Shown here: positions 44,677 to 53,778 of the stretch, piece by piece
Layout of the letters: every line of letters begins with the position of its first letter
Position numbering within the stretch: position 1 is the stretch's first letter
DNA from: Micropruina sp.
Lineage (GTDB): Bacteria > Actinomycetota > Actinomycetes > Propionibacteriales > Propionibacteriaceae
NCBI GenBank assembly: GCA_016711105.1
Contig: JADJTO010000002.1
Coordinates: forward strand, 186,001-250,000
Reading direction: 5' to 3'
Length of the DNA: 64,000 bases
Translations under genes and position numbers: made by a program
The notes under the pieces: model-generated
Told to the model about the DNA's origin: nothing
Databases searched by the model: none
Seen by the model: only the letters and a program-made list of their open reading frames with translations

Positions 44677-44739
44677 AAAAAACTCGGTCCTGGGCGATGG
44701 TCAAGGCACATACGGCCTCGACCATCGCCTACGACCGAG
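44677..44739 (-). terminator. Strong rho-independent terminator, minus strand
   Basis: Read on the minus strand, CTCGGTC (44739-44733) and GGCGATGGTC (44729-44720) pair with GACCATCGCC (44702-44693) and GACCGAG (44689-44683), with a further small AGGC/GCCT pairing inside, and the stem is followed by six T residues (44682-44677). It is the clearest intrinsic terminator in the window and should end the sugar operon transcript, about 270 bases beyond its last stop codon. Confidence 0.85.
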
Positions 44740-45007
44740 AAGTTCACCACCCCAGCGCAGCCGGTCAGCTCTCTGGGCCTCCCAGCTCAGGCTCGCGAGC
44801 GAGATTGGCGGGCAAGGGAAGTGATGATTAATGCTGTTCCGAGCGAGGACGTGCTGGGCGGGATGAGCTGCGACGCCCAGATCGTGGGGTCGTATCGGGT
44901 ATCCGTTCCTCGATCTGGGGGTTGCAGCTCGCCCGTCCAGTGCGCCGCAGCCGGGACATGATTAATCAGCGCTTCCCCAGGTCCAGTGGCAGCGCCCGAG
45001 CCACCAG
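44740..45007. other. Long 3' untranslated stretch of the sugar operon
   Basis: About 270 bases between the glycosidase stop and the terminator, without a credible gene. It has two ATTAAT sites, one within a 10-bp palindrome TGATTAATCA (44958-44967) and one as GATGATTAATGC near 44823. These AT-rich islands could be promoter or operator parts, or a small RNA may lie here. Confidence 0.35.
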
Positions 45008-45973
45008 CTACGCGGGGACCAGGGCCTCGTCCAGGAAGACGACCCGCCCGTCCTTGATCCCGACCGGTCGGGGGTCTGTGATGTCGCCGATGAAGTTCCC
45101 GTCGGCGTCATCGTTGCGGAACGACAGGAACAGCATGCGCCCGGTGCCCCGCTCAGCGATCAGTCGGCCCACGTAGTGGGTGCGTTCGACAAAGAGCTGA
45201 GCCCCGGCGATGTCGTAGGGGCCCAGCGCCGACTCGGCGCCGGCCATCCAGACACCGCCCACGACTCCCGTGGCCCGGTGCGCATCCGACAGATCCCGGT
45301 CGAGACAGTTGAACATCAGCACCTGATGACCATCGATGATGGCGGGCTGGACGACCTCCAACTGGCCGAAGCCCTGCCCAGGCTGGGTCAACGGGGGCAG
45401 CAACTCCCAGTTCCGCAGGTCGGCGGAGCGGGCATGCCCGATCACGCCTCGGTCATCGGCCGGGCCGTGATTGGCCCGCGCCGTGATCAACATGTGCCAG
45501 CCGTTCCCGTCCGGATCGGGCAGCACCCAGGGGTCCCGGAAGGCCTCGTCGTGCCACTGACCGTCCGCAAGTTGCTCATACCAGCGCGGGTCGGCGCGCA
45601 GGATCGGGCCGGGTTGCTTCGTCCAGTCGTACAGATCGGGTGAGGTCGCGTACCCGATGGTCTGCACATTTCCCGCGGGAGTGAGGGTGGCCCCGGTATA
45701 GAACAGAAACCAGGTGCCGTCGGGATGTTGAACCACGGAGCCGGTCCAGGTGGCCAGGTCATCGAAGGCCGGCGGGTCGCTGCGCACCAGCGCGTCGGTC
45801 ACCCGCTCCCAGTTGCACAGGTCGGCCGAGACGGCGTGACCGATCGAAGCGCGATAGTGCCGGGCCTCGGGATCCTTCACCGCTCGTGAGGCATAGAGGA
45901 AGAAGAGGTGGTACTTCTGGCCGTCATCGACCAGCCAGAAGTCCCAGACCCATGAATCGGCAAGCCGGTACAT
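45008..45973 (-). CDS. Glycoside hydrolase, five-bladed propeller (GH32/43/68-like)
   Basis: 321-residue cytoplasmic enzyme. Propeller marks are SWVWDFWLVDDGQKYHLFFL (candidate nucleophile Asp), WTGSVVQHPDGTWFLFYTGA, EAFRDPWVLPDPDGNGWHML (RDP transition-state residue) and GFGQLEVVQPAIIDGHQVLM (candidate acid/base Glu), a set typical of beta-fructosidase-like families. No signal peptide, so it acts on sugar brought in by the adjacent ABC system, plausibly a fructoside such as sucrose or a fructo-oligosaccharide. Assignment among GH32, GH43 and GH68 is not secure. It follows the MalG-type permease by 1 bp. Confidence 0.8.
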   Translation of the reverse strand: MYRLADSWVWDFWLVDDGQKYHLFFLYASRAVKDPEARHYRASIGHAVSADLCNWERVTDALVRSDPPAFDDLATWTGSVVQHPDGTWFLFYTGATLTPAGNVQTIGYATSPDLYDWTKQPGPILRADPRWYEQLADGQWHDEAFRDPWVLPDPDGNGWHMLITARANHGPADDRGVIGHARSADLRNWELLPPLTQPGQGFGQLEVVQPAIIDGHQVLMFNCLDRDLSDAHRATGVVGGVWMAGAESALGPYDIAGAQLFVERTHYVGRLIAERGTGRMLFLSFRNDDADGNFIGDITDPRPVGIKDGRVVFLDEALVPA

Positions 45974-45974
45974 C

Positions 45975-46877
45975 TCAGCCCTTCACGCCGGAGGAGGCGA
46001 TGGAGTTGATGAAGGCGCGTTGGAAGGCGATGAACAGCACCAGGATGGGGACCGTGATCATGCTGGCGTAAGCCATCAACTGCCCCCACGACACGCTCAA
46101 CTGCTTGAAATAGTCGATGCCCACCATGGCCGGTCGGAGTTCCTCGCTTTGAACCACCATCAGTGGCCAGAGGTAGGAGTTCCACGCCGGTAGGAAGGTC
46201 AGGATCGCCACCGTGGCGACCGCCGGCCCTGCCAGGGGCATCACGATGCTGCGATAGATCCGGAACCAGCCGGCCCCGTCGACCGTGGCTGCGTCGTCGA
46301 GTTCTTTGGGAATCGAGTCGAAGTATTGGTAGAAGAGGTAGATGGAGAAGGCGTTGGCGATGAACGGAATGATCTGCACTTCGTAGGTGTCGAGCCAGCC
46401 TTGGCTGAACCCGTCGATCCCGAAGTAGGGCAACTGGTTGCACCACCAGAGCAGCGGCAGGGCCAAGGTCTCGAACGGAACGATCAAGGTGGCCAGGACG
46501 ATACCGAGAATCAGCTTCTGCCCTCGGAACTGAACCCGCGACAGAGCGAACGCGGCCATCGAGTTGACCACGATGCCGAGCGCCACGGTGGCCACGGAGA
46601 TGAGCACCGAGTTCATCATGAACTGGGCGAACGGAACTCGCTCGAACACCCCGATGTAGTTGTCGAGGCTGAGCTCTCCGACCGGCAGGAACGCCGCCCA
46701 GGAGCCGAGGTCAGCGAAGATCTGGGTGTCCGGTTTGAAGCTGGCGACGATCAGGAAGACCAGCGGCAGCCCGAACACGAAGCAAAGGACGATCCGCAGG
46801 ATCATGATCAGGACGCTCTTGAGCCGGTCCTGTTGTTCGGACGCGCTGCGGCGGGTCCGCGGTAGGGCGATGGTCAT
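45975..46877 (-). CDS. ABC sugar transporter permease, MalG type
   Basis: 300-residue carbohydrate (CUT1) permease with six helices. The N-terminus is charged (PRTRRSASEQQDRLK), the second extracytoplasmic part reads SLDNYIGVFERVPFAQFMMN, and the ATPase-docking EAA loop is PKELDDAATVDGAGWFRIYR then SIVMPLAGP. C-terminal AFQRAFINSIASSGVKG is typical of MalG. Its ATG overlaps the stop of the upstream permease by four bases. No ATPase gene is present in the operon; in actinobacteria such systems commonly borrow a shared MsiK-type ATPase. Confidence 0.92.
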   Translation of the reverse strand: MTIALPRTRRSASEQQDRLKSVLIMILRIVLCFVFGLPLVFLIVASFKPDTQIFADLGSWAAFLPVGELSLDNYIGVFERVPFAQFMMNSVLISVATVALGIVVNSMAAFALSRVQFRGQKLILGIVLATLIVPFETLALPLLWWCNQLPYFGIDGFSQGWLDTYEVQIIPFIANAFSIYLFYQYFDSIPKELDDAATVDGAGWFRIYRSIVMPLAGPAVATVAILTFLPAWNSYLWPLMVVQSEELRPAMVGIDYFKQLSVSWGQLMAYASMITVPILVLFIAFQRAFINSIASSGVKG

Positions 46878-47815
46878 TTGCCGAGGTCCTTGTCTCGAGT
46901 GAGGTAGCGCTGCACCAGCGACACGGCTAGGACCAGCACGAAGAAGACCAGGGAGATGGCGGACGCATACCCGGTCTGTTGTTGCTGGAAGCCGGTCCGG
47001 ACTGCCTGGAACACCACGGTGGAGGTCGAGTCCAGGGGGCCGCCCTGGGTCATGATGTTGACCTGGGTGAACAGCGAGAAAGCAGAGATCGTGATCGTGA
47101 TCAGAATGAACGTCCGAGTCTGCTTGAGGCCGGGCCAGGTCACGTTCCAGAACTGCTGCCAGGGGCTGGCGCCATCGAGCGAGGCGGCTTCATAGAGGTC
47201 ACCCGAGATCGTCTGCAGACCGGAGAGCCAGATCACCATGTGGAAACCCATCGCCTGCCAGGCCGACATGATGATCAGGGCAAATAGGGCCGTGTTCGGG
47301 TCACCCAGCCAATCCGGGCCGATGATTCCCAGGCGAGCCAGCACGGAGTTGATCAACCCTTCCTGCTGATACATGAACATCCACAGCATCGACACCACGA
47401 CCATCGAGGTGACCACGGGCAGGAAGTAGATGGTGCGGAAGATGTTGGTGCCGCGCACTTTGGCGTTGACCAGGACGGCCAGGATCAGGGCCAGGCCCGA
47501 CTGCACCGGCACGATCACCACGGCGAAGACGATCGTGTTGGTCAGCGACTTCCAAAACGTGGAGCTCTCAAAGAGCCGAATGAAGTTGTCGACACCGATG
47601 AACTTCGCCGGAACCGGCGAAATCAAGCGGGCGTTGGTGAAGGCAAGTAGAAAGGTCAGGCCGATCGGGATCAGCAGGAACACCAGCATCAAGATGCCTG
47701 CAGGCAGGAGCATCAATGCTCCAACCCTTCCCTGCGAGTGCCCGGATCCGGACAGTTTCTTGGGTGGTTTGGTGGGGGCGGCGGCTTTGGGCAACACCGC
47801 GGTCGACGTGCTCAC
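46874..47815 (-). CDS. ABC sugar transporter permease, MalF type
   Basis: 313 residues, six helices. A cytoplasmic N-terminus (KAAAPTKPPKKLSGSGHSQG) precedes GALMLLPAGILMLVFLLIPI; FIGVDNFIRLFESSTFWKSL is the usual periplasmic stretch and DLYEAASLDGASPWQQFWNV TWPGLK the EAA loop. GTG 47815 was chosen for the AAGGAG upstream; longer in-frame starts have no ribosome site. Second gene of the operon, 69 bp after the binding protein, overlapping the next permease. Confidence 0.92.
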   Translation of the reverse strand: MSTSTAVLPKAAAPTKPPKKLSGSGHSQGRVGALMLLPAGILMLVFLLIPIGLTFLLAFTNARLISPVPAKFIGVDNFIRLFESSTFWKSLTNTIVFAVVIVPVQSGLALILAVLVNAKVRGTNIFRTIYFLPVVTSMVVVSMLWMFMYQQEGLINSVLARLGIIGPDWLGDPNTALFALIIMSAWQAMGFHMVIWLSGLQTISGDLYEAASLDGASPWQQFWNVTWPGLKQTRTFILITITISAFSLFTQVNIMTQGGPLDSTSTVVFQAVRTGFQQQQTGYASAISLVFFVLVLAVSLVQRYLTRDKDLGK

Positions 47816-47884
47816 AATCTCAGGTCTCCTTGGACGGCACCGGGTGGGGCGGGGGACGCTCAACGGTCCCCCGCCCCTGACGGA

Positions 47885-49186
47885 TCACTGGAAGTAGTTG
47901 TTGGCTGCCTGGTTGGCGTCGATGTTCTTGACCGCCTGATCGAGAGCCGACTTGGGATCGGCCCCGGCGAGGATGTCTTGGGACACCTTGGCGAACTCGG
48001 TGGCGATGAACGGGTAGCCGGGAGTTTCGGGCCGCATCGTCGTGTACTTCTTGGAGAACTGCCGGAAGATGTCGTTCGCACCACCCGGTTCGAAGCCGGG
48101 CACCTGTGCGGCTGCGGCGTCCGTGGTCGGAATGTTGTTGGTGTCCTTGGCCACCTTGGCGACGTACTTGTCGGCTGCGGCGAACTTCATGTACTCGGCC
48201 GCACCGGCGGCGTCGCCACAGTTGGTCGAAATACCCCACGTCCACGAACCGCCACCGACCTTCGGCCCATTGCCGAAGTCGGGCGGCGGGGCGAACAGGA
48301 CGTCATCGCCGAACTTCTCGCGAGTCGAGATGGCCGTCCAACTTCCGTTCCAGAGGAACGCGGACTTGCCGTTCACGAAGTCGAGGGCCGGGTCGGCCGA
48401 GGACTTCTTCGGGATCAGCTTGTCTTTGGCCAACTTCTGGAACCAGGTCGCCCACGCCACAGCCTTGTCGCTGTTCAGTACGCCTTCTGCCGACTTGTAG
48501 TCGCTTCGGTTGATCAGATCGGCACCGAAGCTCTGCAGCTGCGGGGAGTAGCCGTAAGGCCACCACTCGCCCGTCCAGCCGGTGGCGAAGTCGGCCGGGT
48601 AATCGAAGTCACCGGACGCCTTCACCTTCTCCAAAGCCGCCATGAACTCATCGCCCGTCCACGGCTGGTCGATGCTGGGCTCGCGGATGTCGTACTTCTT
48701 CAAGATCGACTTGCGGGTGACCATGGCCAGGGACACGTCGTAGTAGCCGTAGGCGTAGGTCTTGCCGTTCCACTTCGCGACCGTGGAAGGCAGGTACTTG
48801 CTGAGCACGTCATCCATGCCCTCCATCGGAGCCAGGTAACCGGCCCACGCCCAGTTGGCGACGTTGGGTTGATCGATGTCGAGGATGCAGGGCAGCTTCT
48901 TCGCCGCCGCGGCCGCAACCACTGACTGATTGTAGGAATCCTGCGGGAACGCCTGCACCTTCACCTGGTACTTGGTCTGGCTGGCGTTGAATTCAGTGAC
49001 GATCGACTCGATCGCACCCAGCTCACCCTTGTTGCCCGCGTTGTGCGTCCACATGGATAGCTCCACCGGGCCACCGGCGGCCTGAGTACCAGGAGTCGTG
49101 CCGCCCTTCGAGCAGGCGGCGGCGGTAAGTGCGAGGGCGGCGGCAAGACCGACGGTCGCAAGTTTCTTGATTAGACCTGACTTCAC
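47885..49186 (-). CDS. ABC sugar-binding lipoprotein
   Basis: 433-residue extracellular solute-binding protein family 1. The signal peptide KSGLIKKLATVGLAAALALT ends in a lipobox (TAAAC SKGG). The mature protein has ELSMWTHNAGNKGELGAIES, KTYAYGYYDVSLAMVTRKSI and NGKSAFLWNGSWTAISTREK, the usual sugar-binding-protein pattern with aromatic residues for stacking. GTG 49186 follows GGAGGAG at good spacing. First gene of a four-gene operon; an 18-bp palindrome lies 75 bp upstream, so LacI control is likely. Ligand is probably the glycoside cut by the downstream hydrolase. Confidence 0.92.
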   Translation of the reverse strand: MKSGLIKKLATVGLAAALALTAAACSKGGTTPGTQAAGGPVELSMWTHNAGNKGELGAIESIVTEFNASQTKYQVKVQAFPQDSYNQSVVAAAAAKKLPCILDIDQPNVANWAWAGYLAPMEGMDDVLSKYLPSTVAKWNGKTYAYGYYDVSLAMVTRKSILKKYDIREPSIDQPWTGDEFMAALEKVKASGDFDYPADFATGWTGEWWPYGYSPQLQSFGADLINRSDYKSAEGVLNSDKAVAWATWFQKLAKDKLIPKKSSADPALDFVNGKSAFLWNGSWTAISTREKFGDDVLFAPPPDFGNGPKVGGGSWTWGISTNCGDAAGAAEYMKFAAADKYVAKVAKDTNNIPTTDAAAAQVPGFEPGGANDIFRQFSKKYTTMRPETPGYPFIATEFAKVSQDILAGADPKSALDQAVKNIDANQAANNYFQ

Positions 49187-49260
49187 GAGCTCCTCCGAAG
49201 CATCGATGGTTCGGACTCCCCGAACCGGGTCACTAGGCATCGGGGATCGGCTCCGCTGCC

Positions 49261-49278
49261 TGCTAAATGGATTTAGCA
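49261..49278. promoter_or_regulatory. LacI-family operator
   Basis: TGCTAAATGGATTTAGCA is a palindrome with 8-bp perfect arms around a central GG. It is in the divergent region between the binding-protein gene and the lacI-type gene, the expected place for a site that controls both. An inducer would be the imported sugar. Confidence 0.75.
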
Positions 49279-49415
49279 CTTGAACTGTAACCCCGCCGCT
49301 GGCACCTGTCAATGGCTTCTCACGCGGATCTTCGAGGCGCGCACGAAGGACTCCACCGCGGCCGCCTGGATACACTGCGACACCTGGAAGCATCCATCTG
49401 AAGGAAACCCGTGGC

Positions 49416-50433
49416 ATGAAGAAACGAGCAACGCTGGCCGACGTAGCGGCTCGAGCAGGCTTGTCCCCCCACCGCCGTGAGTCGGGTGCTCAACCAGCGA
49501 CCGGGTGCGCGAATGTCCCCCGAAGCCGTGGAGCGGATTCACGAAGCGGCCCGAACGCTGAATTACCGGCCGGATCCGGCGGCCCGCAGCCTTCGGATCG
49601 GCAAGACCGCCACGGTGGGCTTCATCTCCGATGACGTCACCGTGACCCGCTACGCCTCGGCCATGATCCGGGGGGCCCTCGATGTGGCTGAAGGGGCTCA
49701 GCACACCGTCCTGATCGCCGAGACCGGCTCGCGGGCGGACCGGCGCGAGGAGGCTCTGCGAGCCATGCTGGATCGCCGCCCCGACGGGGTGATCTTCGGC
49801 CTGATGGGCGCCAAAATGATCGAGCTACCCCCGTTGCCGCCCGACTTGCCGGTCGTCATGCTCAACTCCCTCAGCACCGCCGGGCACGCCTCCGTGTTGC
49901 CGGCCGAGTACGACGCCGGCTACGCGATGGGCTCCCTGCTGGTTCAGGCGGGGCATCGCCGGATCGGCCTGATCGGGCATGCCGACGAACTGGCCACCAA
50001 CCTCGCCATCTCGGCCACGATCGGACTGCGCTACGCCGGCATCAACACCGCACTCGGCCAGGCCGGCGTCACCCCGACCATGCGCTACGAGTGCAGTGAT
50101 TGGGAGCCCGAGCACGGGTACCTGGGAACCCGCGCGATTCTTGAACGCGACCCCGATGTGACCGGTCTGATCTGCCTGAACGACCGCTTGGCCTTCGGCG
50201 CCTATCGAGCCCTGAGCGAGGCCAACCTACGGGTCTGCCAGGATGTCTCGATCGTGTCCTTCGACGACGACATCGTCGCCTCCTACCTGCATCCCGGTTT
50301 GACCACGGCCGCGATCCCCTATGAGGAGATGGGCCGTCAGGCGATGCAGCTGCTGCTGGCCCCCGATCGGACGACCGAACAGCGCCTGGTCGGAATGCCG
50401 ACCCGGCTCCGGGAGTCCGTCCGGGCCCTCTGA
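49416..50433 (+). CDS. LacI-family transcriptional regulator, frameshifted
   Basis: Sugar-responsive repressor. The HTH starts MKKRATLADVAARAGLSP and continues, after the frame change, AVSRVLNQRPGARMSPEAVE RIHEAARTLNYRPDPAARSL; the periplasmic-binding-like sensor domain has VGFISDDVTVTRYASAMIRG, RRPDGVIFGLMG and DVSIVSFDDDIVASYLHPGL TT. The fault is the six-C run 49465-49470, one C too many. Corrected length 338. GAAGGAAA precedes the ATG; TACACT at about 49374 is a possible -10. Divergent from, and presumably controlling, the sugar operon. Confidence 0.92.
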
Positions 50434-50437
50434 GCGA

Positions 50438-51412
50438 CTATTCGACCCCGAACAGCGAGGTCACCGAACCGTCCACGAAGACCTCCTGGATCGCCCGGGC
50501 CAGCAGCGCCGCGATCGACAGCACGGTCAGTTTGGGGACGTGAACGCCTTCGGGAATCGGCAACGTGTTGGTCACGATTACTTCTTCGAAAGCCGAGGCG
50601 TTCAACCGCTGAGCGGCCGGGCCGGACAGGATCGGGTGGGTCGCGGCCGCGATCACCCCCGAGGCGCCGTGGGCGCGCAGTGCGTCCGCCGCCTGGCAGA
50701 TGGTGCCGGCGGTGTCGATCATGTCGTCCACCAGCAGGCAGACCCGGCCGCGGACGTCACCGACGACCTCGCCCACGGCGACCTCATTGGCCTTGTTGGG
50801 GTCGCGCCGCTTGTGAATGATCGCCAGCGGGGTGCCGAGCAGATCAGACCAGGTGTCCGCGAGGCGCACCCGTCCGGCATCAGGCGAGACGACGGTCATC
50901 TCGTCCATCCGGTAGTGCTTCTTCACGTAGTCGACCAGCACCGGGTGAGCGAAGAGGTGGTCAACCGGGCCGTCGAAGAAGCCCTGAATCTGGGAGGCGT
51001 GCAGGTCGACCGACATCAACCGGTCAGCCCCTGCCGTCTTGTACAGATCGGCGATCAGCCGGGCCGAGATCGGCTCCCGTCCGGCGTGCTTCTTGTCTTG
51101 GCGTCCGTAGGGGTAGAACGGAGAGACGACAGTGATCCGCTTGGCCGACGCCCGCTTCAGGGCGTCGATCATGATCAACTGCTCCATCAGCCATTCGTTG
51201 ACCGGAGCCGGGTGGCTCTGGATCACGAAGGCGTCCGCGCCGCGCACCGACTCCTCGAAGCGGACGTAGATCTCGGAGTTGGCGTAGGTCACCTGGCGGG
51301 TCGGGATGAGGTCAACCCCGAGCAGTTCAGCCACCTCGTGAGCCAGTTCGGGGAACGCTCGTCCGGTGCACAGCATCAGGTGCTTTTCACTCAGACGCTT
51401 GATCCCACTCAC
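50438..51412 (-). CDS. prs: Ribose-phosphate pyrophosphokinase
   Basis: Makes PRPP from ribose-5-phosphate and ATP. Motifs: LMLCTGRAFPELAHEVAELL, YANSEIYVRFEESVRGADAF, the ATP-loop VVSPFYPYGRQDKKHAGREP, and the PRPP-binding RVCLLVDDMIDTAGTICQAA. 324 residues. GTG start overlaps the glmU stop (GTGA), the conserved glmU-prs operon. Converges with lacI, 4-bp gap. AVVSPDAGRVRLAD-type flexible region is intact. Confidence 0.95.
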   Translation of the reverse strand: MSGIKRLSEKHLMLCTGRAFPELAHEVAELLGVDLIPTRQVTYANSEIYVRFEESVRGADAFVIQSHPAPVNEWLMEQLIMIDALKRASAKRITVVSPFYPYGRQDKKHAGREPISARLIADLYKTAGADRLMSVDLHASQIQGFFDGPVDHLFAHPVLVDYVKKHYRMDEMTVVSPDAGRVRLADTWSDLLGTPLAIIHKRRDPNKANEVAVGEVVGDVRGRVCLLVDDMIDTAGTICQAADALRAHGASGVIAAATHPILSGPAAQRLNASAFEEVIVTNTLPIPEGVHVPKLTVLSIAALLARAIQEVFVDGSVTSLFGVE

Positions 51413-52875
51413 TGAGCGACGGCTTCCCCGGCGGCGCGGATGGCGGCCTCGGCGGCGGCGGCGGTTTTGGTGCCGGCTCGCTTTCTGGCCACCCACTGTG
51501 GGACGTTGCGTTGCCGGGCCCGAGCCACCCCGAGTTCCCCTGGGCCAACATCGGCTGAAATGGTCGAGCCGGCGGCGACATAGGCGCCGGCGGCGATCTG
51601 CACCGGGGCAACCAGCACGGTGTCGCTGCCGATGAAGGAATGGTCGCCCACCGTGGTGGTCGACTTGGTCACCCCGTCGTAGTTGGCGAAGATCGTGCCG
51701 GCCCCGATGTTCACCCCGTCGCCGAGGATCGCGTCCCCGCAGTAGGTCAGGTGCGGCACTTTGGAACCGTCCCCCACTTTGGCGTTCTTGGTTTCCACGA
51801 AGGCGCCCACTTTGGCCTTGACCCCCAGCTCGGTGCCGGGTCGCAGGAACGAGAACGGCCCGACGGTCGCGCCCGGGCCGATCACCGACAGCGATCCGTG
51901 CGTTCGGACGACACTGGCCCCCTCGCCCACTTCGACGTCGATCAGGGTGGTGTCCGGGCCGATCGTGGCCCCGCGAGCCACCGAGGTCGCCCCCTCCAGG
52001 GACGTGCCCGGCAGCAGCGTGACGTCCTCGGCCAGGTCGACGCCGTCGTGGATCCAGGTGGTCTCGGGATCCAGGATGGTGACCCCGGCGTCCATCCACT
52101 TGGCCAGGATGCGGCGGTTGTACTCGCGATTGAGCCGGGACAGCTGAGCCCGGTCGTTGACCCCCTCGGCCTGGATCGAGTCGGCCAGGACGACCCCGCC
52201 GACCCGATGCCCCTGGGCGCGAGCGAAGGTGATCACGTCGGTGAGGTAGAGCTCGCCTTGGGCGTTTCCGGCGGTGAGCTGAGCCAGCCCGGCGCGCAAC
52301 ACGGCAGCGTCGAAGACGTAGATGCCGGCGTTGATCTCATCGATCAGGCGCTGCGCCTCGGTGCAGTCCCGCTCCTCGACGATCCGGGCCACCTGGGTGC
52401 CACCGGCGTCCCGGACGATCCGTCCATACCCGGCCGGATCGGCGATCCGGGTGGTCAACACGGTGACTGCCTGGCCCTGCTGGCGATGCTCGGCCACCAA
52501 CTCCCGCAGCGTCTCGCCGCTGAGCAGGGGCACGTCCCCCATCGTGACCACGATGTCTCCGGACGCATCGTCCAACGGCACCAAGCCGGAGCGAACGGCA
52601 TCCCCGGTGCCCCGCGGAGCCTCCTGGACGGCCGTGGTCACGTGCGGCGCGATCTCGGCCAGATGCGCCTCGACCTGCTCGCGCTGATGGCCCACCACGA
52701 CCACCAGACGCTCGGGCTCGACAGCGTTCGCGGCGTCGACCGCGAAGTGCAGCAAAGACCGTCCGGCCACCTGGTGGAGCAGCTTGGAGGTGGCGGACTT
52801 CATCCGCGTACCGGCCCCCGCCGCAAGGATGATCACCGCCGATACGGACGCGTTGGGCTGGGTGTTGTCGGACAC
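51409..52875 (-). CDS. glmU: Bifunctional GlmU: GlcNAc-1-P uridyltransferase / GlcN-1-P acetyltransferase
   Basis: Last two steps to UDP-GlcNAc for peptidoglycan and mycothiol. The N-terminal pyrophosphorylase has AVIILAAGAGTRMKSATSKL LHQVAGRS, VQEAPRGTGDAVRSGLVPL and VTMGDVPLLSGETLRELV; the C-terminal left-handed beta-helix has VTLLPGTSLEGATSVARGAT, KVPHLTYCGDAILGDGVNIG AGTIFANYDG. 488 residues. GTG 52875 was preferred to GTG 52881 because GGAG is then properly spaced. Co-translated with prs, tRNA-Gln just upstream. Confidence 0.95.
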   Translation of the reverse strand: MSDNTQPNASVSAVIILAAGAGTRMKSATSKLLHQVAGRSLLHFAVDAANAVEPERLVVVVGHQREQVEAHLAEIAPHVTTAVQEAPRGTGDAVRSGLVPLDDASGDIVVTMGDVPLLSGETLRELVAEHRQQGQAVTVLTTRIADPAGYGRIVRDAGGTQVARIVEERDCTEAQRLIDEINAGIYVFDAAVLRAGLAQLTAGNAQGELYLTDVITFARAQGHRVGGVVLADSIQAEGVNDRAQLSRLNREYNRRILAKWMDAGVTILDPETTWIHDGVDLAEDVTLLPGTSLEGATSVARGATIGPDTTLIDVEVGEGASVVRTHGSLSVIGPGATVGPFSFLRPGTELGVKAKVGAFVETKNAKVGDGSKVPHLTYCGDAILGDGVNIGAGTIFANYDGVTKSTTTVGDHSFIGSDTVLVAPVQIAAGAYVAAGSTISADVGPGELGVARARQRNVPQWVARKRAGTKTAAAAEAAIRAAGEAVAQ

Positions 52876-52903
52876 GTGCACTCCAAGGTTCGTCGGGCAT
52901 CCG

Positions 52904-52982
52904 CTCCCCGGGTAGGAGTCGAACCTACTTCGCTAATCCTGATTCAAAGTCAGGCGGGCCCTACCGAAAGACCAACCGGGGA
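52904..52982 (-). tRNA. tRNA-Gln (anticodon TTG)
   Basis: Minus strand: acceptor TCCCCGG pairs with CCGGGGA; anticodon stem CCTGA/TCAGG with loop CTTTGAA (anticodon TTG); T arm GTAGG TTCGACT CCTAC; discriminator G; CCA not encoded. The variable region is about 9 bases (ATTAGCGAA) rather than the usual 4-5 and the D arm is slightly irregular, giving 79 bases in total. It sits between glmU and the TetR gene, where M. tuberculosis (from memory) also has a tRNA-Gln. Confidence 0.82.
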
Positions 52983-53091
52983 TCGCCACACCGCCGGTGC
53001 GACAGGGCCACTTTACGGGTCTGGACGACCGCTTCGCACCTGCGGGTCGCTCGATTGGCGAGAACCCCGGGGCGAGGGACAAACTAGGAGG

Positions 53092-53778
53092 ATGCCCGCC
53101 TCGACCATCTCCGCGTCTCGTGCCCGGCGCGGTCGCGTGCGGATGTCGCGAACCGAGCGCCGCGAGCAGCTGATCGAGGTCGCGCGCTCCCTGTTCGCCG
53201 AAAAGGGCCTGGAAGGGACCTCCGTGGAGGAGATCGCCGCCCATGCAGAGGTCAGCAAGCCGGTGGTCTACGAGCACTTCGGCGGCAAGGAGGGGCTCTA
53301 CGCGGTCGTGGTGGACCGGGAGGTGCGCGCCCTGCACACCGCGATCAGGGCCGCACTGACCACTCCCCGAGCCCGCTCCCGGGCGCTGATCGAAGCCGGC
53401 ACGATGGCGCTGCTCGACTACATCGAGGAGAACCGGGACGGCTTCGTGATTCTGGCTCGGGACTCCTCGGCCACCTCGCCCGAGGGCTCCTTCGCGACCA
53501 TCCTCTCCGACATCGCCACCCAGGTGACCGATCTGCTGGAAGGCCAGTTCGCCCGGACCGCACTGAACTCGGCCACCGCACCGATGTACGCCCAGATGCT
53601 GGTCGGTCTGATCGCGCTGACCGGCCAGTGGTGGCTGGACAATCGCGAGACCCATCCGCTGGAGAAGTCCGTGGTGGCCGCCCACCTGGTCAACATGGCC
53701 TGGAACGGGATGCACAACCTGCAGCCCGAACCGACCCTGAGCACACCTCGTCCTGAGGACGCTCAGGGGCCGATGTAG
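53092..53778 (+). CDS. TetR-family transcriptional regulator
   Basis: 228 residues. N-terminal HTH: MSRTERREQLIEVARSLFAE KGLEGTSVEEIAAHAEVSKP VVYEHFGGKEGLYAVVVDRE, a canonical TetR helix set. The C-terminal ligand domain includes YIEENRDGFVILARDSSATS and LTGQWWLDNRETHPLEKSVV. It faces away from glmU; in mycobacteria a TetR gene (Rv1019) occupies the same place. CAAACT six bases before AGGAGG-ATG fits the leaderless pattern with one mismatch. Effector unknown; overlaps the convergent CotH gene by 16 bp. Confidence 0.9.
   Translation: MPASTISASRARRGRVRMSRTERREQLIEVARSLFAEKGLEGTSVEEIAAHAEVSKPVVYEHFGGKEGLYAVVVDREVRALHTAIRAALTTPRARSRALIEAGTMALLDYIEENRDGFVILARDSSATSPEGSFATILSDIATQVTDLLEGQFARTALNSATAPMYAQMLVGLIALTGQWWLDNRETHPLEKSVVAAHLVNMAWNGMHNLQPEPTLSTPRPEDAQGPM

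Noticed and set aside
51640..53091. A 5' extension of the TetR gene through glmU and the tRNA
   Set aside because: The frame is open by composition only; the HTH begins after ATG 53092 and the extension would read antisense to glmU and tRNA-Gln.
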